64,000 bases of DNA, taken from Megaustenia siamemsis (Eukaryota > Mollusca > Gastropoda > Stylommatophora > Ariophantidae). Shown piece by piece: positions 1-11,666 of the stretch. The stretch spans positions 76,936,119 to 77,000,118 of the forward strand of contig JAVIAB010000124.1 of the NCBI GenBank assembly GCA_032433765.1, given 5' to 3'. The translations under genes were made by a program, and so were the position numbers. Position 1 is the first letter of the stretch. Every line of letters starts with the position of its first letter. The notes under the pieces are model-generated. The model ran no database searches, was not told where the DNA came from, and saw nothing but the letters and a program-made list of their open reading frames with translations.

Positions 1-783
1 TCAGTACATAAGTGAATTGTGTGATCTCTTGTCACCACTACTGTCTGTCAGTACATAAGTGAATTGTGTGATCTCTTGTCACCACTACTGTCTGTCAGTA
101 CATAAGTGAATTGTGTGATCTCTTGTCACCACTACTGTCTGTCAGTACATAAGTGAATTGTGTGATCTCTTGTCACCACTACTGTGTGTCAGTACATGAG
201 TGAATTGTGTGATCTCTTGTCACCACTACTGTCTGTCAGTACATAAGTGAATTGTGTGATCTCTTGTCACCACTACTGTGTGTCAATACATGAGTGAATT
301 GTGTGATCTCTTGTCACCACTACTGTGTGTCAGTACATAAGTGAATTGTGTGATCTCTTGTCACCACTACTGTTTAATTGTGTGATCTCTTGTCACCACT
401 ACTGTGTGTCAATACATGAGTGAATTGTGTGATCTCTTGTCACCACTACTGTGTGTCAGTACATGAGTGAATTGTGTGATCTCTTGTCACCACTACTGTC
501 TGTCAGTACATAAGTGAATTGTGTGATCTCTTGTCACCACTACTGTGTGTCAGTACATAAGTGAATTGTGTGATCTCTTGTCACCATTACTGTGTGTCAA
601 TACATGAGTGAAGTGTGTGATCTCTTGTCACCACTACTGTGTGTCAGTACATAAGTGAATTGTGTGATCTCTTGTCACCATTACTGTGTGTCAGTACATG
701 AGTGAATTGTGTGATCTCTTGTCACCATTACTGTGTGTCAGTACATGAGTGAATTGTGTGATCTCTTGTCACCATTACTGTGT
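1..783. repeat. 47-bp minisatellite, about 16.5 copies
   Basis: Direct tandem repeat with a 47-bp period; the window opens inside it. Each unit starts TCAGTACATAAGTGAATTG and ends CACCACTACTGT. Units differ by a few substitutions (ATAAG/ATGAG, CTGTCTG/CTGTGTG, CACTAC/CATTAC), and one unit near 372 is shortened by an internal deletion. No coding frame runs through it, since 47 is not a multiple of 3. It stops abruptly at GTGTTAAGTTG. Confidence 0.97.
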
Positions 784-850
784 TAAGTTGAGGTCACTGT
801 TGTGATGATTTAACTTGAATGGAGATGCGTACACATCTAAACGTCGCTGG

Positions 851-1110
851 GATAGGCGCCAGGAACCATTAAAGGCTATGTCTGAAAAGTGTTCCTTGTT
901 GCAGTTTCCTCATATTCCAAGTACGGCTTGTTGCAGGAGCTACTGAGTTAAGTGCTCTGTGCAGACCATGAACTGTGCATTTCATCCGTTTTAATCGTGT
1001 TTCAATACTCCGATTGCTTGCGCTGAATGATGATATCGTATGACAGGGAACAGACGGTTGTGTTCACTTTCTGTGCGGTTTCGCCTTATGTTTTTTGTCG
1101 TGTGCTGATA
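851..1110 (+). repeat. Dispersed sequence, copy A of a diverged inverted pair
   Basis: This stretch matches the reverse complement of 3500-3758 with clear substitutions and small indels. Shared blocks include CTGAAAAGTGTTC, ATGATGATATCGTATGAC and TTAGTGCTCTG-like text. Its minus-strand frame, aligned to the frame of copy B, is broken by stops, so it looks like a decayed copy of a dispersed element rather than a gene. The family is not recognised. The two copies face each other across the 30-bp array. Confidence 0.8.
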
Positions 1111-1355
1111 TATATAATAACTAAAGGGTACCACAAGGTAAAATGTTGACATGATATATGGATGCCGACGTCATCAACATGACACAGGATGATGGTGATC
1201 ATGTTGTTGAGCATACTGACATACTCGTATGTTTCAAATAGTCACATATGTCTACATGTACCCTATGGATTATTAACTAATGAGACAAATTATGCTCCAG
1301 ATAACGCAATTTTCAAATGCCCGCCTAATGTTACAATATGAAGATGAGACCTTGC

Positions 1356-1358
<3 letters not shown>

Positions 1359-1426
<68 letters not shown>
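1359..1426. repeat. (TA)n microsatellite
   Basis: About 34 uninterrupted TA dinucleotides. It can unwind or form a cruciform, and its length is likely polymorphic. The flanks (1111-1358 and 1427-1740) show no coding region I can support. Confidence 0.98.
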
Positions 1427-1429
<3 letters not shown>

Positions 1430-1744
1430 TAAAACCACCAAATTAACAGTGACACCATACACAATAAAACATACATTAATATGAGTACATTTAACAAAAG
1501 AATACTTCGCTGCGTTGATAGTTGGAAACTAGTTAAATGATTTTGTTCAAATTCATATATTAGGAAGGAAGGGACTTGTGTATCGTGGAGCAAAAGGAAG
1601 TGTGTGATGCCCATATTGTGAAAGGGTGTCAGTAGCAGCGGAACGGCCAACGGGACATGAATGTATCGACCACAAAGCAGAAACAACTTGACTTTCCTTC
1701 GTCTCTGTTGCTTTTCAGTGTAGAGGGGAAAATGGAGTGTACAA

Positions 1745-3155
1745 ACCACTCTATAGAGTGTCTTATGTTCGAACCACTGCTCTATAGAGTATCTTTTATT
1801 CAAACCGCTGCTCTATACAGTTATCTTATGATCGAACCACTGCTCTATAGTGTCTTATATTTGAACCACTGCTATATAGAGTATCTTATGATCGAACCAC
1901 TGCTCTATAGTGTCTTATATTAGAACCACTGCTATATAGAGTATCTTATGATCGAACCACTGCTCTATAGTGTCTTATATTCGAACCACTGCTCTATATA
2001 GTGTCTTATATTCGAACCACTGCTATACAGAGTATCTTATGATCGAACCACTGCTCTATAGTGTCTTATATTCGAACCACTGCTATACAGAGTATCTTAT
2101 GATCGAACCACTGCTCTATAGTGTCTTATATTCGAACCACTACTATACAGAGTATCTTATGATCGAACCACTGCTCTATAGTGTCTTATATTCGAACCAC
2201 TGCTATATAGAGTATCTTATGATCGAACCACTGCTCTATATAGTGTCTTATATTCGAACCACTGCTATATAGAGTATCTTATGATCGAACCACTGCTATA
2301 TAGAGTATCTTATGATCGAACCACTGCTCTATAGTGCTTATATTCGAACCACTGCTCTATATAGTGTCTTATATTCGAACCACTGCTATATAGAGTATCT
2401 TATGATCGAACCACTGCTCTATATAGTGTCTTATATTCGAACCACTGCTATATAGAGTATCTTATGATCGAACTACTGCTCTATAGTGTCTTATATTTGA
2501 ACCACTGCTCTATAGTGTCTTATATTCGAACCAATGCTCTATAGTGTCTTATATTCGAACCAATGCTCTATAGTGTCTTATATTCGAACCACTTCTCTAT
2601 AGTGTCTTATATTCGAACCACTTCTCTATAGTGTCTTATATTCGAACCACTGCTCTATATAGTGTATTATATTCTAACCACTGCTCTATATAGTGTCTTA
2701 TATTCGAACCACTGTTATATAGAGTATCGTATGATCGAACCATTGCTCTATATAGTGTCTTATATTCGAACCATTGCTATATAGAGTATCTTATGATCGA
2801 ACCACTGCTCTATATAGTGTCTTATATTCGAACCACTGCTCTATATAGTGTCTTATATTTGAACCACTGCTATATAGAGTATCTTATGATCAAACCACTG
2901 CTCTATATAGTGTCTTATATTTGAACCACTGCTATATAGAGTATCTTATGATCGAACCACTGCTCTATATAGTGTATTATATTCGAACCAGTGCTATATA
3001 GAGTATCTTATGATCGAACCACTGCTCTATATAGTGTCTTATATTCGAACCACTGCTATATAGAGTATGTTATGTTCGAATCACTGCTCTATAATAGAGT
3101 GTCTTATGTTCGACCCACTGTTCTATAGAGTGTCTTATGTTCGAACCACTGATCT
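1745..3155. repeat. 30-bp minisatellite with 60-bp dimer structure, about 47 monomers
   Basis: Monomers of 28-32 bp carry the core TTCGAACCACTGCT followed by TATATAGAG or CTATAGTGT. Two monomer types alternate (TTATATTCGAACC and TTATGATCGAACC), giving a 60-bp dimer that is exact in 2041-2220. The 5' and 3' edges use divergent monomers ending GAGTGTCTTATGTTC. The units are rich in short palindromes (TTCGAA, CTATATAG). Short ORFs inside it follow from the repeat, not from a gene. The 3156-3380 flank is unremarkable. Confidence 0.96.
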
Positions 3156-3499
3156 TGCAACCAAATGTTCAATAACTATACAAATCTGTTATCGATCTCT
3201 ACTTTCCCATTATATTATAATGATTCTCACACATTTGATGCATGTCGTCTGTTTTCATTTGTTGTGTGTGTTCTTGATAGAGATGCGTGTCTTTTTTTTT
3301 TCCCTGCTACAATCATGATTTCTATTTCTCCCACATTTTATGGTTGTGGTTATGGAAGGCCCCGGTATCACTGCAAATGAATTAAAATCTATAATTGCTC
3401 AACCGCCAGTGCCAGTGGAATCATCCGAATTAAAACTAATCTCATTGAAGGATCCAAACAAATAAAGGCAGCTGCAGTCCCCATCATAGCAGCTACCGT

Positions 3500-3758
3500 A
3501 CACGCCAAAAGACATAAGGCCAAGCGGCACCGAAAGTGGACGCAGCCAAACTGTCCTTCGTCATACGATATCATCATTCATCGTAAGCAATCGAAATATC
3601 GAAACAAGATCCGGATTAAAAACATAGCCCACGGTGTGAACAGAGCACTAAAATCAGTAGTTAAGCCAGCAAACCGGACTTGGAATAGGCGGGCACTGCA
3701 ACAAAGAACACTTTTCAGACTTAGCCTCAATGGTTCCTGCCGTCTATTGGTCATATTG
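3500..3758 (-). repeat. Dispersed sequence, copy B of the inverted pair
   Basis: Reverse-complement partner of 851-1110. The plus frame here is open without an ATG from about 3382 to 3788 (roughly 135 codons, rich in Lys/Arg, with RTWNRRALQQRTLFR near its end). The aligned frame in copy A reads RTWNMRKLQQGTLFR but has two stops. This suggests an old mobile element with a basic protein whose identity I cannot assign. Minus-strand ORFs over the same bases have no support. Confidence 0.7.
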
Positions 3759-3789
3759 ACCGGAAGTCCAGCTGAGGAGGTGATCTGAA

Positions 3790-4315
3790 CACTTTCAGAG
3801 CTGTTGTTCGATATGCCATGTGGATAAGTTTGTGGAATAAACCACGGCACTGAGCTACCTCGACTCCCGAGTACAGATCTGACTTCTCTGTGCTTTACCT
3901 GTAATCAATGAGAGCATCTATACAACCACTGTTTGTCCCGAATTAGGATGTCGAGAAGAATTAATATTGTGGACGATGTAGTATGAAGCATTAAGTAAAC
4001 AGATGACAAGAGATAACTATCAAAACTGACACGATAACAAAGTAACAACTCTTAGTGTCGTTATAGAGACGACCAGTAGAACAACAATATGTAATCTGAG
4101 CACAGATATCAGAATCACGTTTGTTGTTCAGATTGTCACGAGATCTTGCTAGAAACGTCCATAATGTCCACTCATGTGTTAGTCTCACACAACTGAGCAC
4201 ATTTTTAATTCCTCACTTGAAACAAAAACACATATCTATAAATATAAAGTTAGCCAAATACATATCAGAAGGAAGTCAACTTTTCCTCAATTTCCTATTC
4301 ATGATTTTTTTGTTA
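3790..4315. other. Intergenic, no gene seen
   Basis: Unique AT-rich sequence between copy B and the 64-bp array. No splice-bounded exon, RNA gene or mobile-element motif is visible. Confidence 0.5.
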
Positions 4316-4886
4316 CATGAATCCCACACAAGCTCGAGCAATTGTTTTATCCAGCACAAAATGGCACATTTATTTGTTACTTGAATTCCCCACATGCTCT
4401 TGCAAGTATTTTATCCAGCACAAATTGGCACATTTATTTGTTACTTGAAATCCACACATGCTCGTGGAAGTATTTTATCCAGTACAAATTGGCACATTTA
4501 TTTGTTACTTGAATTCCCCACATGCTCTTGCAAGTATTTTATCCAGCACAAAATGGCACATTTATTTGTTACTTGAATTCCCCACATGCTCTTGCAAGTA
4601 TTTTATCCAGTACAAATTGGCACATTTATTTGTTACTTGAAATCCACACATGCTCGTGGAAGTATTTTATCCAGCACAAATTGGCACATTTATTTGTTAC
4701 TTGAATCCCACACATGGTCGTGCAAGTATTTTATCCAGTACAAATTGGCACATTTATTTGTTACTTGAATCCCACACATGGTCGTGCAAGTATTTTATCC
4801 AGCACAAATTGGCACATTTATTTGTTACTTGAAATCCACACATGCTCGTGTCAGTATTTTATCCAGCACAAATTGGCACATTTATT
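4316..4886. repeat. 64-bp minisatellite, about 9 copies
   Basis: Unit of 64 bp with the constant segments TGGCACATTTATTTGTTACT and AAGTATTTTATCCAG. Subtypes differ at GAATTCCCCACATGCTCTTG, GAAATCCACACATGCTCGTG and GAATCCCACACATGGTCGTG, and they alternate, so multi-unit duplication is likely. Because 64 leaves remainder 1 on division by 3, successive units shift frame and every short ORF spans about three units. Confidence 0.97.
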
Positions 4887-6776
4887 CATGGTAAGAGCAT
4901 GCGCATTCTGCACTCACAACTGACGGGGGAAAAAATGGTCTTAGCCTTCATGAATACGTAGATTTTAATCATAGCCTTTATCTTCGTGTATATTTATTAG
5001 TGGAGGTCAATAAATTAGTCTGGAGCGGCTTGTCATTTACTGATGTATTAATGTATTTGTTATCAAGTAATTCAGCAATATAAGTTAGCACCAGTCTCCT
5101 AGTGTTAATAACAAGACAGCACACATTACTTGTTTAAAAAGAACGTGCTTGTGTATTTGACGAGAATATCGCTTCATAGCCAAACAGATTTATATTTATA
5201 TCTATTGATGTCATCTCCTACCATTTCTTAGACATTAACTTTATGACGTCAACTTGGGTATGCGAAAAAAAAAAGTGTTTGCTAAGAGACACCATCTTCT
5301 AATATAAATAAATGACATCACGTGGCACTTATATATGTATAAGTAATAATTACCCATATCTCCGAACGAAAATCGAAAAGTCTTGTCGAAAGAGAAAAGT
5401 CACCTTCCTGCTAGATAAACTTGTCCCAGACCATTGCACACGTGCTGGCACTCCACCAAGTGGCTTCTCAACAACAAGCAATACTGGCTCCAGCCTCGGC
5501 TCACTGTTTAAAAAGCACATCCTTCAGTTGTGATTACACTTTTCTGGGAACAGTTCCAAGACGGCGCTACAAGATATTGAGGGTTTACGTTTGCGCCTAT
5601 AACCGACAGCAGTTCCAGGCGTAGCTCTAGCCTCCTAGCAAGTAGCTGGCTTTGCTGGCACCTGTTCACCGGAGGCTTGGCCTGGCTAATCTCATGTCTA
5701 TCCAGTCACGTTGGAATGCACAATAATGGAACATATATTAGTGTTTATAAAGCAACTGTATACAGCTGTGTTTACGTTTTAAAATAATATTTTTTTTCCC
5801 CTTAACACATTAAAGTAAATGAACTGTTGAAACAAAAATGTGGAAAATATGAAAAAACAATAATAAACAGGCTCAATCTCCATGAATGTACCAACTTTTT
5901 GTAAATATATGATAAATGTTAACTTCACGTCGAACCAATGGTTCATCTATAGGCCCTTGCAAATTTTGCATGAATCAACTCATAACGGTTTTTTTTCCCC
6001 TTTTTAAAAAAATATTAAATATGAAAGGTCACAATTTCCGACTGCATTTCTACCGTGGGGAGTGAAGGGGTCTCAAGTCACCTAGGAACAACTGCGGGGG
6101 AGGCGATGGAGAAGGGGCTTCCCTCAGTTTGATGGTCTGGAGAATGTATGTGTGGAACCGTCGTGTTCGGTGTCAAGCCATGACTCACACCAATAAATGC
6201 CAGCTGTGAACGTTACAACAAAGAACGCTATAAAATAACGATAAGATGGCAAACTGTAGAACATCAAGATGGGTCTTCTTATACCGGCCGTGCCAGTGAT
6301 ACGATAACAACAGAAACATCCACTAGCAGAGCTTAACAATGCGAATACGAATCAAAGACAGTCTTCATGAACGTTGCCAAGTTCAATTTCTCGTTGCGAC
6401 ACACAAACTCGTCTGGTTGACATTTCTGTCTACAACTTGAAGCTTCTCTCCATACAGAAATCAATGTTGTCATCATAAATCTACAAAAACATGTGTACCC
6501 GTTATGATTGTGCTTGATCAAGTGATAATTAGAATTGTGTTTAACCACATGGTAATTATTGCGACAGTTCCCTATTCTCAATACAATCAACAAAGTGTTT
6601 AACACAGAACATCTTTTCTGAGATCACATACAAGGAAATGTCACTTCTGCTTGTGTTCTCGATCTTTACCTTTAGCTTGCTCAATTATACAAGTCTTGAC
6701 AGTTATTGAGCCATCGTCAAATATTGTTCATAATGTCTATAATCTTTTAATGTCGTCGTCGAATGTATACATTACG
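4887..6776. other. Unique region without an assignable gene
   Basis: 1.9 kb of non-tandem sequence. ORFs of 60-90 codons exist on both strands (for example a minus frame 6333-6605 ending in a Cys-containing stretch), but none has a recognisable domain or a convincing pair of splice sites. The 5420-5700 part is more GC-rich than its surroundings. Confidence 0.4.
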
Positions 6777-6780
6777 GCAC

Positions 6781-7085
6781 CGACCAACACTAAGTTATTA
6801 GTTCATTCCAAATCTCATCAATTAGGTCTATCCATGCAAGTTTATTGGCCCTGCCGACCAACACTAAGTTATTAGTTCATTCCAAATCTCATCAATTATG
6901 TCTATCCATGCAAGTTTATTGGCCCTGCCGACCAACACTAAGTTATTAGTTCATTCCAAATCTCATCAATTATGTCTATCCATGCAAGTTTATTGGCCCT
7001 GCCGACCAACACTAAGTTATTAGTTCATTCCAAATCTCATCAATTAGGTCTATCCATGCAAGTTTATTGGCCCTGCCGCCCAACA
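6781..7085. repeat. 74-bp tandem repeat, about 4 copies
   Basis: Units start CGACCAACACTAAGTTATTA and end TTTATTGGCCCTGC at a 74-bp spacing (6781, 6855, 6929, 7003). They are nearly identical: the main difference is AATTAGG versus AATTATG, and the fourth unit ends in CCGCC. Recent expansion is likely. Confidence 0.95.
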
Positions 7086-7539
7086 AATGCTGGCGTTGTG
7101 AGGTTTCCCATATTCAACAAAACTTATCAGACGCTAATCAAGTCCGTTGTGCTTTTCCATTAACCAATGTCACACGAGACACGGTATCCTTGGAAGCATG
7201 AGTCCTCAACTTATTAACTGTTTCATCGGCCAACAAAATATGAAATTAATTTATCAATCATTGTACTAAGCTCACGCAGGCAGGACGAAGATAAGAGCAG
7301 AATGTCAAGCAATACATGTTATCAGCCCTATATTTACTCATCTATTCTTATTTCCTTCGCTTATTTGCCTTTTGCGTCAAGGGGAGATATAATTTGCGGT
7401 CTTTTGCTCTTCTGTTCGCCTCTGCTGCTGTTATGTTTCATAGTGTTTATAATATTCCATCAATCCATCTTTTTGGTGGTCAGCCCTTGGGTTTGGTGTT
7501 TTCGCAACGTTAATTGAATGCTCGTTGTGTTGTGTTTTG

Positions 7540-8345
7540 ATCTCTCTGCCTTATCACAAGGCCAAACATTTTATCTGTTGTTTCTTTATACATTCTAAGG
7601 TAGAGGTTACTCCTAGATTTTTTCTCAGTTTTTCATTTCTGATCTTATCTCTCAGACTGTTTCCTGTCATTCGTCTGACACATTTCATTTCGGTATTGGT
7701 TATTTCTGTTATTGTTCTTGCATCTAGGGTCCAAGACTGGCATCTCAAATGCGCAAGTCAGCCTAAGACAACCTGCACTATCAAAGCAAGAGAGAGAGAG
7801 TGGAATAGCGTTCCATGATAGCCAACCTTCGATGTGGAGAAGGCACTCAATCGTGATGTGGTCCAGGAATGGCATTGGTAGCACAACATTAGGATGAAAT
7901 TGTATTGTAAAGTGCCCGTTTTGCTTGTAGAGTTATTTCCTTTTTGGACAATAGTGGTGATTGCTGTCCAATGATTTGACAATAATTTTGTTCATCTTGA
8001 GTCTACCTCTGCTGTTTTAGAATTGTCGTTTGTCACTAGACTTCCTAGGTATTTGAGTTCCTCTATATGTTTTAGTTGTCTGCCTTCTATAGTTATGTTG
8101 ATGTTCTGTTTATTTTTGGCGACATTCATGACTTCTGTTTTGTTGCTATTAATTTTCATGTTGTATTTTGTGTCTGTGCTGTTGAGTTTATTAAACGTTC
8201 TTGTAGGTCTTATATTTTTTCATGTGTTAGTGCCTGATCTTCTGCAAATAAAAGCTAGTTGATCTCCTCTGTCTTTAGTAGGTTGACTAACTTGCACATA
8301 TAGTCCATGTTTGTAATAAACATTAGGAGGGATAGAGCATAGCCC
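7540..8345 (-). mobile_element. LINE reverse-transcriptase fragment, minus strand, decayed
   Basis: Reading the minus strand from 8345 down, conceptual translation gives a frameshifted non-LTR RT. There is a motif-C relic LLFAEDQAL (YADD-like, with E for the first D), then YNMKINSNKTEVM, then KYLGSLV, and after an insertion CQSWTLDARTITEI, MKCVRRMTGN and RDKIRNEKLRKNLG. These are the palm/thumb and C-terminal segments of LINE ORF2. It lacks the endonuclease and the front of RT, has several stops, and is interrupted by a plus-strand LINE tail at 7745-7860. It is a dead 5'-truncated copy. Confidence 0.85.
7745..7860 (+). mobile_element. LINE 3' end nested in the antisense LINE
   Basis: The plus-strand text GTCAGCCTAAG ... 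GGAATAGCGTTCCATGATAG ... GAAGGCACTCAATCGTGATG aligns base by base, with substitutions, to 9118-9208, the 3' end of the next LINE. It is a very short 5'-truncated copy of that family inserted into the minus-strand LINE. A (GA)5 stretch sits inside it. I could not define a target-site duplication. Confidence 0.7.
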
Positions 8346-9215
8346 TGTTACTAAGCTATACACTGAGCAAATCTTTAAAAATATCACAGAGACGCCAGGC
8401 CTAAACATTGATGGAAAGATAATCAATAACCTTAGACATGCTGATTAAACTGGTTCACTAGCAGACAATACCGAAAATTACAAAATTGCTTAATGAATTA
8501 AACATGACAATAAAAAATATGGATTGGTTATGAAAATTAAAAAAAAACTAAAACTATGATCATAAACAAAGATAATACTTAAAACCTATAAGTGGATATC
8601 AAAATTGAAGGAAAAGACCTGGAGACAATTCAAAGTTATAACTACCTTGGATATACTATAATCACTGATGGAAATGTAAACAGAAATAAACAAAAGAATA
8701 GGAATGGTAAAAAGTAACTTTAATGAGATGAAAATATATGCTAACATCAAGACAAATAACACTAGGACTAAATCCAAGAATTGCAAAATGTTATATCTTC
8801 TTGACATTTCTGTATGGTGCAGAAGCATGAGCATTAGACAAGAAAACAGAACATAAAATTGAAGCCTTTGAAATGTGGATATAAAGAGGAATAGGAGGAA
8901 TTGGGTGGAAAGACAAGAAAACAATGATGAAGTCTTAAAACAACTAAAAATGAAAAGAGAACTACTAAACACAATTCAAATCAGACAAATGAGATTTTTG
9001 GGGCATGTTAAAAGACACAGGAGCCTACTAAAATAATCTTAGAAGCGAGAATAAAAAGAAAAGAGGCAGAAGGAGACCAAGACTAACATGGACGAGTAAC
9101 ATCAAAAAATGAACAAGTCAGCCTATGCTAATCTTCACTAGCAAAGTAAATGAAAGCGGAATGACGCTCCATGTTATCCAACTTTTGATGTAGAGATGGC
9201 ACTTAATGATGATGA
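8346..9215 (+). mobile_element. RTE-like LINE fragment (RT palm to C-terminus)
   Basis: The plus strand decodes, across several frameshifts and stops, as KLYTEQIFKNITETPGLNID, NNLRHAD (decayed YADD motif C), KYGLVMKIKKK, SYNYLGYTI, TEHKIEAFEMWIYRR, KDKK, MRFLGHVKRH and a basic tail rich in KRKRG. It ends in ATGATGATGAT, the short TGA-type tail shared by other LINE copies in this window. The order and spacing match RTE/BovB-type LINE ORF2 C-termini. It is inactive. Confidence 0.85.
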
Positions 9216-9276
9216 TCTATTTCCTATGGTAGATATAGCCGCTATATTATCGGGACAATTCTACTGACACAAGACT

Positions 9277-9785
9277 GAAGCCAGTGAGTGAAGTGCATGA
9301 GTGTCTGTGTTAGCAGTGAGTGAAGTGAATGGGCGTCTGTGTTAGCAGTGAGTGAAGTGAATGGGCGTCTGTGTTAGCAGTAAGTGAAGTGAATGGGCGT
9401 CTGTGTTAGCAGTGAGTGAAGTGAATGGGCGTTTGTGTTAGCAGTGAGTGAAGTGAATGAGTGTCTGTGTTAGCAGTGAGTGAAGTGAATGAGCGTCTGT
9501 GTTAGCAGTGAGTGAAGTGAATGAGTGTCTGTGTTAGCAGTGAGTGAAGTGAATGAGCGTCTGTGTTAGCAGTGCGTGAAGTGAATGAGCGTCTGTGGCA
9601 GCAGTGAGTGAAGTGGATGAGAGTCTGTGTTATCAGTGAGTGAAGTGAATGAGCGTCTGTGTTAGCAGTGAGTGAAGTGAATGAGCGTCTGTAGCAGCAG
9701 TGAGTCAAGTGAATGAGTGTCTGTGGCATTAGTGAGTCAAGTGAATGAGTGTCTGTGGCAGCAGTGAGTGAAGTGAATGAGTTAA
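9277..9785. repeat. 32-bp minisatellite, about 16 copies
   Basis: Unit of 32 bp: GCAGTGAGTGAAGTGAATG followed by RGCGTCTGTGTTA. Substitutions such as GTGTTA/GTGGCA and GGGCG/GAGCG/GAGTG mark subtypes. The minus-strand ORF over it cycles through three frames and is not a gene. Confidence 0.96.
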
Positions 9786-10857
9786 TGTTCAATAAAAAAT
9801 ATGAACATCAAGGAGAAAACAAAACAGAATAAAGAATGGACACTTCCAGCTTTACTGTGCAGAAGAACATCGCAGGAGAGCAACTTTATAGCAAGAATCC
9901 TATGGCCAGTCTTTGATGGCAGTTTGTTGCGGGCAGCAACATCATCACTTATTGATTGCAGCCAATGAAGTTCTCATTGTATTAAATGCCTCAACACACA
10001 ACACATCATTATTGATTGATTTTGTCAAAACTGACTTATTTGACTCATTTTAGTTTGATGTTCAGTTGTTGCAATAGTTGATGTGGTGGGGAGTAGTAGA
10101 CTCTGCAAGGAAAAACGTAGCACCAGATAACATGATGACGGCTGTAGCCATGGATGTTGCACCAACTACCACCATAAGATACAGCTCAGCACATCTGAAA
10201 TTTGAAATCAAAGCAGGAATGTGGAGTCATCTGCACATCTGAACTAGGCCCAAGTATGCGCCAGCACAAAAACATGCATTTCGCTGTTTCGTCGAGGCAC
10301 GCAGATCGCCTGAGTTAGCTGCTGGTACGTGATGAGACAACGAATCCAGTCAAACAATTACCCCAAGCCTACAGGCGCAAGTAGCAAGCTGAACTTGATG
10401 AATAGCAAACATAGTTTTAAAAGTACCTCCTATTTTCTCGTCATTTGATTGGACATAAAACCCAGCCAGTCTTATGATCTGTATGTGCCGCGTAACAACA
10501 GTTACTAGTTCTGCGAAACGTTTCTCGATCCTAGATAAGATGAACAATCGAAGTGGTCAATTGTACTACCGTGTCAATAGAAATATGCCAGCATATATGA
10601 TAATATATACGAGAAAATATCTGCTTACGGTTATCTAAGAGAGTCAGGTTAATAAAGAAACGCGTATATCAAGTCTAATCACGCGTCAGGGTGATACACA
10701 CAACATATGTTGGTAGTTCCGTTACATAACGACTGTCCTACAAGTAGTAGCACAGTGGTAGCAAGCTACACACTGCAAAAGTAGCAGTTTAAAGACGACC
10801 ACCCCACTTAAGACATTCATCTTGGTGTGCTCCATCATCCGTCCCCCATCTAAATAA
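9786..10857. other. Unique region, no gene seen
   Basis: Non-tandem sequence between two arrays. I found no exon with credible splice sites, no RNA gene and no recognisable transposon protein on either strand. Confidence 0.45.
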
Positions 10858-11628
10858 ACAGCAGCAGTAGTAGCAGTAGTAGTAGTAGTAGCAGTAGCAA
10901 GAGCAGTAGTAGTAGCAACATCAGTAGTAGTACTAGCAAGACCAACAGTAGTAGCATTAGCAACATCAGTAGTAGTAGTAGTAGTAGCAACAACAGTAGT
11001 AGTTCTAGTAAGAGCAATAGTAGTAGCATTAGCAACATCAGTAGTAGTAGCAACAACAACAGTCGTATTACTAGCAAGACCAACAGTAGTAGCATTAGCA
11101 ACATCAGTAGTAGTAGTAGTAGTAGCAACAACAGTAGTAGTAGCAGTAGCTAGAGCAGTAATAGTAGCAACAACAGTAGTAGTTCTAGTAAGAGCAACAG
11201 TAGTAGCATTAGCAACATCAGTAGTAGTAGCAACAACAGTCGTATTACTAGCAAGAGCAACAGTAGTAGCAGCAGCAACATCAGTAGTAGTAGAGTAGCA
11301 ACATCAGTAGTAATAGCAGCAGTAGCAACATCAGTAGTAATAGCAGCAGTAGCAACATCAGAAGTATTAGTAGTACCAGCAGCAACATCATTAGTAGCAG
11401 CAGTAGTAGCAACATCAGTAGTAGTAGTAGCAACATCAGTAGTAGTAGTAGAAGTAATAGTAGTAGTGGTAGCAATAGTAGTAGCAACATCAGTAGTAGT
11501 AGTAGTAGCAACATCAGTAGTAGTAGTAGCAACAAAGTAGCACTAGTAGCAGTAGTAGTAGCAGTAGCAACATCAGTAGTAGTCGTAGCAGTAGTAGTAG
11601 CAGCAGTAGTAGCAGTAGTAGCAACATC

Positions 11629-11666
<38 letters not shown>

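Noticed and set aside
1..783. CRISPR-like regular repeats
   Set aside because: Units are contiguous with no unique spacers, and the context is eukaryotic. The same holds for the 60-bp and 76-bp arrays.
3382..3788. 135-codon open plus frame rich in Lys/Arg, without ATG
   Set aside because: It coincides with a dispersed element whose other copy is broken, so it is kept only as an observation on that element.
6124..6605. Two minus-strand ORFs, one with a hydrophobic segment and one with Cys residues
   Set aside because: No recognisable domain, no convincing splice sites, and length within chance expectation.
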